From contig JBFYSV010000021.1 of NCBI GenBank assembly GCA_041301185.1, positions 1 through 24,778 of the forward strand: a DNA stretch of 24,778 nt, given 5' to 3'. Under the pieces are notes generated by a model, which saw nothing but the letters and a program-made list of their open reading frames with translations, did not search any database and was not told the origin of the DNA. Position 1 is the stretch's first letter, and the number at the start of each line of letters is the position of its first letter. This DNA is from JAQBDA01 sp041301185. GTDB taxonomy: Bacteria; Chloroflexota; Anaerolineae; Anaerolineales; UBA4823. This document shows, in pieces, positions 13,787 through 21,340 of the stretch. A program made the translations under genes and the position numbers.

Positions 13787-14938
13787 ATGAGCGAACGCGT
13801 AGCCATTGTGGGGGTGGGGTGGGCGGGCTTCCGGCCATCCACGCCCGACCAATCGTACAAAGAGATGATCTACGAGGCTGCGGTGCGAGCGTACAGCGAT
13901 GCCGGGGTGGACCCGCGGCGGGATGTGCAGAGCTTCGTCACCGTGGCGGAGGACTTCCACGAGGGCACCAGCATCTTCGACGAGTACACCCCCGACCAGA
14001 TCGGGGCGGCGCTCAAGCCAGTGCATACGATCACCGGCGACGGGCTGCACGGATTGGCGACAGCCTATATGCTGATCCGTACCGGGCAGTTCGACCTGGT
14101 GGCAGTGGAGGGGCACAGTAAGGCCTCCAACCTGCTGACCCTGCCCCGGGTGACCGCCTATGCCCAGGACCCGGTGCTCAACCGCCCGCTGCGCCTGAAC
14201 ACGCACTTCGTCGCCGGGCTGGAGATGAACCGCTACCTGTACGAGACGCTCACCACCCTGGAAGAATGCGCCGCGGTGGTGGTCAAGAACCGCTTCAACG
14301 CCCTCAATAACCCGCTGGCTTCTTACCCTGCAGACCTGGATCTGGAGGAGGTGCTCGGCGGTGCGCCGCTGGCCTGGCCTTTGGGGATTCACGACGCTGC
14401 CCAGGAAACCGACGGGGCGGTGGTGATGGTGCTGGCCTCGGCGGAGAAAGCGGAAACGCTCACCGACCTGCCGGTGTGGATCCTGGGTATGGGCTGGTGC
14501 AACGACACGCCCACCCTGGAAAGCCGCCCGTGGGGCCAGGCTGCCTACATCCAGCGTGCCGCCCAGATGGCTTACCGCCAGGCTGGCATCCGCAGCCCGC
14601 TGCAGGCGGTGGATTTCGCCGAAGTGGATGACACGTATGCCTACAAGGAGCTGCAGGCGCTGGAGGACCTGGGGGTCTTCCGCCCAGGCCAGGCCGGGGA
14701 GCTGACCGCCGAGGGGATGACTTACCCGGACGGCGATTTCCCGGTGAATGTCTCCGGGGGCAGCCTGGGTGTGGGGCATTTGCTGGATGCCACCGGACTT
14801 GCCCGCGCCCTGGAAGCCGTGCTGCAGCTGCGCGGCCAGGCAGGCGCCCGCCAGCTGGAGGATGTGGAGATAGGCCTGGTGCAATCCTGGCGCGGCGTGC
14901 CCACCACCAGCGGCGCGGTAGCCGTTCTGGCGAATTAA
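13787..14938 (+). CDS. Thiolase-fold protein A, lacking the nucleophilic cysteine
   Basis: A 383-residue protein of the SCP-x/archaeal-type thiolase family. N-terminal RVAIVGVGWAGF, the GQFDLVAVEG strand, and C-terminal NVSGGSLGVGHLLDATG then QLRGQAGARQLEDV are family features. In the segment that normally carries the acyl-accepting Cys (CGSxxxAL in standard thiolases), this protein reads TGDGLHGL, placing Thr83 where Cys is expected; no Cys occurs in the first 100 residues. The C-terminal His (His331, in GHLLDATG) remains. It is therefore unlikely to run a normal Claisen thiolysis. Ltp2-type aldolases and other DUF35-partnered thiolase-fold enzymes are better models. Start: ATG at 13787, with AAGGAGG 7 nt upstream. 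Probable partners are the second thiolase-fold protein and two DUF35 proteins downstream. Confidence 0.85.
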   Translation: MSERVAIVGVGWAGFRPSTPDQSYKEMIYEAAVRAYSDAGVDPRRDVQSFVTVAEDFHEGTSIFDEYTPDQIGAALKPVHTITGDGLHGLATAYMLIRTGQFDLVAVEGHSKASNLLTLPRVTAYAQDPVLNRPLRLNTHFVAGLEMNRYLYETLTTLEECAAVVVKNRFNALNNPLASYPADLDLEEVLGGAPLAWPLGIHDAAQETDGAVVMVLASAEKAETLTDLPVWILGMGWCNDTPTLESRPWGQAAYIQRAAQMAYRQAGIRSPLQAVDFAEVDDTYAYKELQALEDLGVFRPGQAGELTAEGMTYPDGDFPVNVSGGSLGVGHLLDATGLARALEAVLQLRGQAGARQLEDVEIGLVQSWRGVPTTSGAVAVLAN

Positions 14939-15450
14939 TTAACCACAGAGCACACAGAGATCACAGAGAGTTCTTTGAGGTTTTAGAGAGATGTTTTCAC
15001 GATCCGGCGAGGATTCTGATCAAGCGCAAATCAATACAATCACCGAGACGATTATCGGCGCGGCGATTAATGTTCATAAGGCTTTAGGTCCTGGTTTATT
15101 GGAGTCTGCCTATGAAGCCTGCCTGGCATTTGAGATCGCTGATCATGGTTTAGAAGTTATCCAACAAAAACCTTTGCCTGTCATCTACCGGAATGTTCAC
15201 CTGGATTGCGCTTACCGTTTGGATCTTCTGGTGGCAAGCAGGGTAATCGTTGAGATCAAATCAGTCGATACCATCCAGCCAATTCATAAAGCACAATTGC
15301 TCTCCTACCTCAAGCTATCTGGTTGCAAAGTAGGTTTGCTGATCAACTTCAATGTCCAGTTATTAAAAGATGGCATTGTACGACTTATGTTGTAATGGAT
15401 CTTTCCGTCTTTTTATCTCTGTGAACTCTGTGATCTCCGTGGTGAATTAA
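14935..15450. mobile_element. Candidate mobile cassette: GxxExxY gene bracketed by CACAGAG inverted repeats
   Basis: The left arm begins TTAATTAACCACAGAG at 14935. The right arm, read on the other strand from 15450, begins TTAATTCACCACGGAG. The two arms align without gaps for 36 bases with about six differences. Between them lies only the GxxExxY gene, which is visibly more AT-rich than the genes on either side. The unit separates two related thiolase-fold genes on the same strand. The left arm starts within the stop-codon region of the upstream gene. No transposase is inside, so mobility is an inference. Confidence 0.55.
14991..15395 (+). CDS. GxxExxY family protein (predicted PD-(D/E)xK nuclease-like)
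   Basis: A 134-residue small protein with the family motif G-L-L-E-S-A-Y (within GPGLLESAYEACLA, about 33-46). Conserved KPLPVIY, LDCAYRLDLLV, VIVEIKSV and HKAQLLSYLKLSG segments follow. The Asp in RLDLL and the Glu and Lys in VEIKSV match a PD-(D/E)xK nuclease core, with the Gln of AQLLSY as an extra active-site candidate. No catalytic function has been assigned to the family as far as I know. The start has only a weak AGAGAG. Base composition is more AT-rich than its neighbours, suggesting separate ancestry. It is bracketed by the CACAGAG inverted repeats and interrupts a biosynthetic or catabolic gene cluster. Confidence 0.85.
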   Translation: MFSRSGEDSDQAQINTITETIIGAAINVHKALGPGLLESAYEACLAFEIADHGLEVIQQKPLPVIYRNVHLDCAYRLDLLVASRVIVEIKSVDTIQPIHKAQLLSYLKLSGCKVGLLINFNVQLLKDGIVRLML

Positions 15451-15464
15451 GAGAGGAGGCAATG

Positions 15465-16631
15465 ATGGGAATGAGAAAAGTGGCGGTTGTGGGGGCGGGG
15501 ATGACGAAGTTCGTGCGCCGCGCCCAGGAGACGGGTAAGGAGCTTTCCTGGCAGGCAGCGCGCATGGCGCTGGATTCCTGCGAGCTGAACATGGACGACA
15601 TCGAAGCGGTGTGCCTGGGGACTGCGCCCGACTCCTTCGACGGTGTCCATCTGAACGGTGAGTACCTGAGCGACGGCGCCGGGGCGTGGGGCAAACCCTA
15701 TATGCGCTCCTACGTGGGCGGCGGGACAGGTGTCTTCGTGCCCATCCAGGGCTGGTACCACGTCGCCTCGGGGCTGTTCGATGTGGTGCTGGTGGTGGCA
15801 GAGGAGAAAATGTCCAGCTACTACCCGCACGCCCAGGCAGCCTTCCTGACGATATTCGACCATACCACCGAGCGGGCGCTTAAGCCCAACCTGCTGTGGA
15901 TCTTTGCCCTGGAGATGAACCGCTATATGAGCACATACGGCATCTCCAAGGAGGATATCGCCCGGGTCTCGGTGCAGCACAAGCGCAATGCCGCCGATCA
16001 CCCGTGCGCCCTGCTGGGCGACGCCGAGATCACCGTGCAAGATGTGCTCGATTCCGAGGTGCTGGCCTGGCCGGTGCAGCGCTACGATGTCAGCCCGGTG
16101 AGCGACGGGGCGGTGGCGATCGTACTGGCAGCGGAGCATGTCGCCCAGCGGATCACCGATCGCCCGGTGTGGGTCGAGGGCGTGGGCTGGAACCTGGACA
16201 CGGCTTACTGGACCAACCGCGACCTGGTCTACCCGCGCTACGTGGAAAACGCTGCCCGCATGGCATACGATATGGCGGGCATCCGCGAGCCGCGCAAGCA
16301 GATCCATATTGCCGAGCCGTACGACCCCTTCGATTACAAGGCGCTGCACCATCTGGAAGGGTTGCAGCTGGCGGAGCGCGGCCGGGCTGTTGAGCTGTAC
16401 ACCAGCGGCAGCGCCGCCCGGGATGGCGACCTGCCGATCTGCCCGTCTGGCGGGCTGCTGGGGGTGGGCAACCCGATCGCTGCGGCTGGGCTGATGAAGA
16501 TCGCCGAGCTGTTCTGGCAGCTGCGCGGCGAGGCGGGTGCCCGCCAGGTGCCCGGCGACCCGCGGCGCGGCGTCGCCCAGGCCTGGGGCGACCTGATGCA
16601 GGTCGGCACCGTGGTCGTCATGGGACGGTAA
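15465..16631 (+). CDS. Thiolase-fold protein B, lacking catalytic Cys and His
   Basis: A 388-residue paralogue of thiolase-fold protein A. It opens RKVAVVGAGMTKF and retains GLFDVVLVVAEEKMSS, HKRNAADHP, and the C-terminal NP-type loop then QLRGEAGARQV typical of the family. The position of the nucleophilic Cys is Gly (segment GGTGVF, about residue 86). The GHP motif that carries the catalytic His reads GNP (Asn near 336). Both residues for normal thiolysis are thus missing, whereas protein A keeps the His. One of the two may be structural, as in heteromeric thiolases, or the pair may perform a different C-C bond reaction on CoA thioesters. I prefer the ATG at 15465 because it is 5 nt from GGAGG; ATGs at 15462 and 15471 are alternatives. 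Confidence 0.83.
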   Translation: MGMRKVAVVGAGMTKFVRRAQETGKELSWQAARMALDSCELNMDDIEAVCLGTAPDSFDGVHLNGEYLSDGAGAWGKPYMRSYVGGGTGVFVPIQGWYHVASGLFDVVLVVAEEKMSSYYPHAQAAFLTIFDHTTERALKPNLLWIFALEMNRYMSTYGISKEDIARVSVQHKRNAADHPCALLGDAEITVQDVLDSEVLAWPVQRYDVSPVSDGAVAIVLAAEHVAQRITDRPVWVEGVGWNLDTAYWTNRDLVYPRYVENAARMAYDMAGIREPRKQIHIAEPYDPFDYKALHHLEGLQLAERGRAVELYTSGSAARDGDLPICPSGGLLGVGNPIAAAGLMKIAELFWQLRGEAGARQVPGDPRRGVAQAWGDLMQVGTVVVMGR

Positions 16632-16636
16632 ATCTA

Positions 16637-16715
16637 TTCACCACAGAGAACACAGAGTACACAGAGATTTTTTAAAATTGTTTATCTCCGTGACCACTTT
16701 GTACTCTTTGGTGAG
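16637..16715. repeat. CACAGAG-family palindrome, arms 1 and 2
   Basis: Arm 1 (16637-16668, starting TTCACCACAGAGAACACAGA) and inverted arm 2 (16684-16715) match at about 24 of 32 positions when arm 2 is reverse-complemented. Together they make an imperfect hairpin of about 79 bp just after the thiolase B stop codon. Confidence 0.8.
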
Positions 16716-16778
16716 CACAGATTGTCAAATATGTACGAATCGCAGATAGCATAAAAAGAATTAAACTAGTTAAGGTTT

Positions 16779-16810
16779 TCTCTGTGTTCTTTGTGTACTC
16801 TGTGGTGAGA
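16779..16810 (-). repeat. CACAGAG-family repeat, arm 3 (inverted)
   Basis: Reverse-complemented, 16779-16810 matches arm 1 (16637-16668) at about 27 of 30 positions, better than arm 2 does. Arms 1 and 3 therefore bracket a 110-nt stretch containing arm 2 plus an AT-rich filler (16716-16778) with no ORF. This resembles an empty or decayed cassette, similar in layout to the unit at 14935-15450 but without a gene. The DUF35 ribosome binding site AGGAGG follows within 2 nt. Confidence 0.75.
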
Positions 16811-16822
16811 TAGGAGGAATGG

Positions 16823-17341
16823 ATGACATCGAAAATCAAGCATTTTCCGGGGACGGCGCTGAGTGAGGAGGACTTCGCCCAGGGCAAGGTACTGTTTAGC
16901 CATGACGAGCTGAAGGCGGATTTCGCCTGGGATACCGGCACGGGGATTGGGGCTTACCTGGCGGGGCTGAAGAACGGCATCTTGCTGGGGTCGTATTGCA
17001 CCACCTGCCGCAAGACCGTGATCCCGCCGCGCACAGTGTGCGAGATGTGCTTCCGACCGATGCAGGATTACGTCCAATTGAAGGATACCGGCACGGTCAA
17101 CACGTTCTCACTGTGCTATGTGACCTGGGATGTGAAGCGCATCACCGAGCCGGAGATCCCGGCGGTGATCGAGATCGACGGCGCCTCCCCGCTGCACGGT
17201 ATCTTGCACAAGCTGGGCGAGGTGGACCCGCACCAGGTGCATATCGGCATGCGTGTGCAAGCCGTGTGGAAACCGGCAGAGGAGCGCCAGGGAGCGATCA
17301 CGGACATCCTGTATTTTAAACCGGTGGAGGTGGAGGCATGA
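16823..17341 (+). CDS. DUF35 zinc-ribbon/OB-fold acyl-CoA-binding protein 1
   Basis: A 172-residue protein with an N-terminal helix, a rubredoxin-like zinc ribbon with Cys59, Cys62, Cys73 and Cys76 (SYCTTC and VCEMC), and a C-terminal OB-fold beta domain (about 85-165). DUF35 proteins act as obligate partners of thiolase-fold enzymes, holding the CoA moiety or bridging active sites, for example in archaeal acetoacetyl-CoA thiolase/HMG-CoA synthase and in steroid side-chain aldolases. The first 45 residues are longer than in minimal members. The ATG at 16823 follows AGGAGG by 5 nt. It overlaps the next gene by 4 nt. Confidence 0.9.
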   Translation: MTSKIKHFPGTALSEEDFAQGKVLFSHDELKADFAWDTGTGIGAYLAGLKNGILLGSYCTTCRKTVIPPRTVCEMCFRPMQDYVQLKDTGTVNTFSLCYVTWDVKRITEPEIPAVIEIDGASPLHGILHKLGEVDPHQVHIGMRVQAVWKPAEERQGAITDILYFKPVEVEA

Positions 17342-17799
17342 GCCTGTTGAAATCCGATCCAAATGCCCCCCAGGCATGGGTGGGCGACCTGCCCGTCACC
17401 AGCCGCTATACCTACGGGCTGGCGGGCGAGCGGTTCTTCCGGGCGATCAAGGATGAAGGGCGCATCCTGGGCAGCTATTGCCCAAAGTGCGAGATCACCT
17501 ACGTGCCCGGGCGGGTCTTTTGCGAGCGCTGCCTGAGCGAGCTGGACGAATGGGTGGATGCCGGCACGCAGGGCGAGGTGCACACCTATACCCTGCTCTA
17601 CGTGGACCACGATGGCAACCCGCTCGAGCATCCCCGGCTGGTGGCGTTCATCCGCCTGGGAGACGGCGGGCTGATCCACAATCTGGGCGAGGTGGAGCCT
17701 GAGGAGATCTTCATCGGCATGCCGGTGGAAGCGGTCTTCAAGCCGCAGGCAGAACGCCAGGGGAGCATCCTGGATATCGCCTATTTTCGCCCGGCGTAA
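17338..17799 (+). CDS. DUF35 zinc-ribbon/OB-fold acyl-CoA-binding protein 2
   Basis: A 153-residue paralogue of the preceding gene: zinc ribbon Cys48, Cys51, Cys62 and Cys65 (SYCPKC and FCERC), followed by the OB-fold (about 75-150) ending in a shared ERQGSILDIAYF motif. Its start overlaps the stop of the first DUF35 gene (ATGA), so the two are translationally coupled and probably made in equal amounts. With two thiolase-fold paralogues upstream, a 2+2 heteromeric complex is plausible but unproven. Confidence 0.9.
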   Translation: MSLLKSDPNAPQAWVGDLPVTSRYTYGLAGERFFRAIKDEGRILGSYCPKCEITYVPGRVFCERCLSELDEWVDAGTQGEVHTYTLLYVDHDGNPLEHPRLVAFIRLGDGGLIHNLGEVEPEEIFIGMPVEAVFKPQAERQGSILDIAYFRPA

Positions 17800-17835
17800 G
17801 CGGGCTGGCACGAGGATTGCACCACTACGCGGAGA

Positions 17836-18612
17836 ATGGCAACAGTGCGGGATAAATCCCTTGGCGCGCAGGTCAGCATCTATCGCGGCCGGATGTTCCC
17901 CAGGCGGGGCTCGTGGGTCGCCCTGGCGGTGGGACTCCTGGCGGTGTTCGCGCCGCTGGCATACGGGCTGTACCGGGCACAGTACGCCAGTACCTACTAC
18001 GGACCGGTGGCTGCGCGCTACTGGAGCCGCCCCTGGTTCCTTCTCGCCGGTTGCGCAACCCTGCTGTTAATGGCCTGGTTGGTGATCCGCCTGGCGCGCT
18101 CCAGGCGCTACGTGGCGGTGCACCAGAACGGCGTGCGGGTGCGCCTCTCTCGGCGGCAGCAGTATGCCTGGAGCAGCCTGGCGGGTGTCGCTACCGGGGA
18201 GGTGCAGGTACGCTTTCTGGGTATCCCCATCTCTAACCACTTTCGGGCGGAGCTTTACCCGGCAGTTGGCAAGCTCGTCCGGCTGGACGACTCGCTGGAG
18301 AACCTGCCCGAGCTGCTGACCCAGATCAAAGCCAGGCTGTACCCGCGGCTGCTGAGAAGCATGCGCCAGGCATTCCAGGACGGAGAGCGGGTGTACTTTG
18401 GACCGCTGGCAATCCACCAAACCGAGCTGCGCCTGGAAGAGAAAGATCGCTCACCGCTCGCAATCCCCTGGTCGCAGGTACGCTCGGTGAACATCGAAGC
18501 GGGGATGCTGGTGATCGACTGCGAAGATAACCGCAGAATCCGGATGCCAGTCGCCAGGGTTCCCAACCTTGAGCTGCTGCTGCAAATCATACAAACGGGG
18601 GTGAACCCGTGA
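17836..18612 (+). CDS. Hypothetical membrane protein with two N-terminal helices and a PH-like domain
   Basis: A 258-residue protein. Two hydrophobic helices are clear (about 26-46 and 67-89), with a short Tyr-rich loop between them that would face outward. The C-terminal 165 residues are soluble and alternate short beta segments such as YVAVHQNGVRVRL, VYFGPLAIHQTELRL and MLVIDCEDNRRIRMP. This resembles a tandem bacterial PH-like domain of membrane-associated proteins, though that is inferred from pattern only. No catalytic motif is visible. It starts 36 nt after the second DUF35 gene, and its stop overlaps the next start (GTGA), coupling it to the large lipoprotein. Confidence 0.75.
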   Translation: MATVRDKSLGAQVSIYRGRMFPRRGSWVALAVGLLAVFAPLAYGLYRAQYASTYYGPVAARYWSRPWFLLAGCATLLLMAWLVIRLARSRRYVAVHQNGVRVRLSRRQQYAWSSLAGVATGEVQVRFLGIPISNHFRAELYPAVGKLVRLDDSLENLPELLTQIKARLYPRLLRSMRQAFQDGERVYFGPLAIHQTELRLEEKDRSPLAIPWSQVRSVNIEAGMLVIDCEDNRRIRMPVARVPNLELLLQIIQTGVNP

Positions 18613-21173
18613 GAGCGACAACGCAACGACCCAACCGATCGAAATTCGACCTGGCTCGCCTGGCGGCGGGACTGGTACTCGCCAGCCTGCTTGGCAGCCC
18701 ATTGCTGACTGGATGCACGCTACCCACGCCGGACTCGGCGCCAGCACCCAGCACCGAGGCAGCCCAAGCGGAACCCGAGACCAGCCCTGAGCCGGTTGAG
18801 CTGCCGCAGGTCGAGTATGCCGAGATCACCTTTCGGGTTCAGGTGCCTGCTAATACGCCGCCAGACCAGCCGGTGTTCATCAATATCCTGGATGAAGTCA
18901 CCGGGCTGGCGCTGAGTGCTCAGGCAAATCCGATGGACCCAGCGGACGCCACCCATTACGCGGCCCGGCTGGCTTTCCCGCTCGGCTCGGTTGTCAAGTA
19001 CCGCTACTCTCGCCAAACCCCGCAAGCACCGGCGGATGAGCATACCTCAGACGGGCGCCAGGTGCGCTACCGCCTGTACCACGTACAAGCCCCCGGGGGC
19101 GTGGAGGACGTGGTCAGCCGCTGGACAGATACCACCTTTGAGGACCCAACCGGGCGCATCATCGGAAAGGTGATCGACGCCAGCACCAAGCAACCCATCC
19201 CCAATCTGCTGGTTGCAGCCGGCGGCGTTCAGGCCTTCACCGCGGCGGATGGATCATTCATCATAGAAGGCTTGCCCACAGGGACGCATAACCTGGTGGG
19301 CTATGCAATCGATGGCAGCTACCATACCTTCATGCAAGGCGCACTGGTGGCGGCGGATTCATCCACGATTGCCGAATTCAGCCTGAACCCGGCCAAGCTG
19401 GTGCAGGTGACCTTTGAGCTGACCGCTCCGGAGAACACCACCCCGGCGGTGCCGGTGCGCCTGGCGGGCAACCTGTACCAGCTCGGCAATACGTACGCCG
19501 ATCTCTCGGGCGGCTTCAGCAGCCTGGCGATGCGCATGCCCAGCCTGAGCCCACTGCCCGATAACCGCTACACGCTGAGCATTTCCCTACCGGCAGGCGC
19601 CGACGTGCGCTATCTGTATACGATGGGCGACGGTTTCTGGAACGCCGAGATCTTACCCGGCAGCAGCCTGCGCCAGCTGATCGTGCCAGACCAGGACACA
19701 CGAGTTGTCGACCAGCTCGCCAGCTGGTCGACCGGCGAGACCGCGCCGATCGCGTTTGATGTCAGCACACCCGCCGGGACGCCGCCGGGTGACTCGATCT
19801 ACTTGCAACTCAACCCGCTCTACGGCTGGACCGAGCCGGTGCCGCTGTGGCAGCTTGCTGAGAACCGCTGGGTGTACGTGCTCAACAGCCCGCTGGAGAT
19901 CATCGATACCCTGCGCTACCGGGTGTGCCGCAACGCCCAGTGCGGCGCCAGCGACGATGCCCAAACCAGCGGCCCATTTGCTGAGGGCTACGCGGTGACC
20001 ACCAGCCCGGAATACCAGGAAGTCAAGGTACAGGTCGGCTCCTGGGCGTGGCTGGACCCGGCGCTGCCTGCCACCCAGCCGCCGGGGGTGGAGGTGTCTA
20101 ACCGCGGGCCGGGCTATGTGGCGGGTGTGGAGTGGCAGGCGCGCTATCACCCCTCCTGGACGCCGATGGCTGCCGGGATGGCAAACGACGTGCTGCACGC
20201 GGGCGGCAACTGGACCGTGCTGGCCCCCACCTGGTCCTACACCCGCAACTCGCCGCCCATCCTGGAGATCGTGGCAGGCAGGGATGCGTTCTGGCCAGAC
20301 CTGGTGGAGTTCATCCGGCAGAGCCGCAGCCTCAACCAGAGCGTAGCCGTTTTCCCAACGCCGGTTTTCGCCCCGCCTGGTACGGGTGGAAGCGCAGCCC
20401 AATGGTGGGTAGATGCTAAACGCGACTTCCCCTGGTGGGTGGTGTGGTTCGACCAGTATAGCAAATTCATCCTGCACCACGCCGAGCTGGCAGCCCGCAA
20501 TGACGCCCAGGCGATCATCATCGGCGGGGACTGGCTGGCTCCAGCCATGCCCGGCGGGCGACTGGCGGACGGATCGCCATCTGGGGTGCCGGCAGATGCC
20601 GAAGGGCGCTGGCGCGAGCTGATCAACCAGGTGCGCCAGCGCTATAGCGGGCAGATCTGGTGGGCGCTGCCCTTCTCGCAGGCCGTCGTCGGCGCGCCGG
20701 CATTCCTGGACGCGGTGGACGGCATGTATCTGCTCTTCTCTGAGCCGCTCAGCAGCCGCCCAGATGCCACCCAGGCCGAGCTGGAAGCAGAAGCCGCCCG
20801 GCTGATCGATACCGCGGTGTACCCGCTCAAGCTGCGCTTCAGCAAGCCGCTGGTGCTTGCTCCGGCCTACGCTTCGGCAGACGGCGCGGCGACTGCCTGC
20901 CTGCCCGACCCGGCTGGCGGCTGCCTGCCCCTTTCTGCCCTGGAACAGCCCAACCCGGATTTCCCGGCAATCCCGCTGGACCTGCAGGAGCAGGTGGATA
21001 TCTACCGCGCCCTGCTGGCGGTGGCAGACGGGCGGGTGTGGATCGATGGCTTTGTGAGCCGTGGATATTACCCGCCAGCCGCCCTGCAGGATAAATCGGC
21101 CTCGGTGCACGGCAAGCCTGCCCAGGATATCCTGGCGTACTACTTCCCGCGCCTGACCGGGGCAATGCCTTGA
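18609..21173 (+). CDS. Large modular surface lipoprotein with carboxypeptidase-regulatory-like domain and TIM-barrel-like C terminus
   Basis: An 854-residue secreted lipoprotein. The N terminus has a basic segment, a hydrophobic core and lipobox L-L-T-G-C (Cys36), followed by an acidic/Pro linker (38-60). Modules by position: a starch-binding-like beta domain (about 65-145); a carboxypeptidase-regulatory-like beta sandwich starting GRIIGKVIDASTKQPIPN (about 182-260); two further beta modules starting LVQVTFEL (about 264) and APIAFDV (about 379), each resembling the first; and a C-terminal domain from about 503. That last domain has segments YVAGVEWQARYHPSW, QAIIIGGDWLAP and IWWALPFS. These look like a glycoside-hydrolase-type TIM barrel (GH113-like), but this is an inference. 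The GTG start overlaps the upstream stop. It is likely a cell-surface polysaccharide-binding or degrading protein. Confidence 0.8.
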   Translation: MRATTQRPNRSKFDLARLAAGLVLASLLGSPLLTGCTLPTPDSAPAPSTEAAQAEPETSPEPVELPQVEYAEITFRVQVPANTPPDQPVFINILDEVTGLALSAQANPMDPADATHYAARLAFPLGSVVKYRYSRQTPQAPADEHTSDGRQVRYRLYHVQAPGGVEDVVSRWTDTTFEDPTGRIIGKVIDASTKQPIPNLLVAAGGVQAFTAADGSFIIEGLPTGTHNLVGYAIDGSYHTFMQGALVAADSSTIAEFSLNPAKLVQVTFELTAPENTTPAVPVRLAGNLYQLGNTYADLSGGFSSLAMRMPSLSPLPDNRYTLSISLPAGADVRYLYTMGDGFWNAEILPGSSLRQLIVPDQDTRVVDQLASWSTGETAPIAFDVSTPAGTPPGDSIYLQLNPLYGWTEPVPLWQLAENRWVYVLNSPLEIIDTLRYRVCRNAQCGASDDAQTSGPFAEGYAVTTSPEYQEVKVQVGSWAWLDPALPATQPPGVEVSNRGPGYVAGVEWQARYHPSWTPMAAGMANDVLHAGGNWTVLAPTWSYTRNSPPILEIVAGRDAFWPDLVEFIRQSRSLNQSVAVFPTPVFAPPGTGGSAAQWWVDAKRDFPWWVVWFDQYSKFILHHAELAARNDAQAIIIGGDWLAPAMPGGRLADGSPSGVPADAEGRWRELINQVRQRYSGQIWWALPFSQAVVGAPAFLDAVDGMYLLFSEPLSSRPDATQAELEAEAARLIDTAVYPLKLRFSKPLVLAPAYASADGAATACLPDPAGGCLPLSALEQPNPDFPAIPLDLQEQVDIYRALLAVADGRVWIDGFVSRGYYPPAALQDKSASVHGKPAQDILAYYFPRLTGAMP

Positions 21174-21188
21174 TTTAATCTATATTTT

Positions 21189-21217
21189 TTCACCGCAGAG
21201 ACGCAGAGAACACAGAG
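21189..21217 (+). repeat. CACAGAG-family repeat, solo arm
   Basis: A single 29-nt arm begins TTCACCGCAGAGACGCAGAG, 15 nt after the lipoprotein stop. No inverted partner is visible within the following 120 nt. It abuts copy D of the TTACGCAGTT family. Confidence 0.75.
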
Positions 21218-21231
21218 TCAATATATTTAGA

Positions 21232-21319
21232 ACTTACGCAGTTGGTGGGTTTTTGGGGGTTTTTTGGCAGGCTACGCCCGCCAAAACACCCCAATTTTCA
21301 CGTTGAACTGTGTAACTCC
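21232..21319. repeat. TTACGCAGTT-family repeat, copy D (complete palindromic element)
   Basis: TTACGCAGTT (21234-21243) and AACTGTGTAA (21306-21315) form inverted ends that differ by one base. Inside, TTTTGGCAGGC and GCCCGCCAAAA form an 11-bp hairpin with one mismatch around TAC. The element is about 88 bp, non-coding and lacks any ORF, as expected of a small inverted-repeat element. It sits directly upstream of the next gene and may supply or block its transcription. Confidence 0.75.
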
Positions 21320-21340
21320 TTAAATTAATGGAGTTGTGCT

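Noticed and set aside
13667..14884. Long open frame opposite thiolase-fold protein A
   Set aside because: Same shadow effect in GC-rich coding DNA; the plus-strand protein has clear family features and a strong ribosome binding site.
16637..16810. CRISPR array
   Set aside because: Repeats are inverted, diverged, irregularly spaced and found elsewhere singly; no spacers of uniform length and no cas genes.
19653..21110. 485-codon open frame opposite the large lipoprotein
   Set aside because: No recognisable domain, His/Arg/Gly-rich translation, and the plus-strand gene is coupled to its neighbour by a start/stop overlap.
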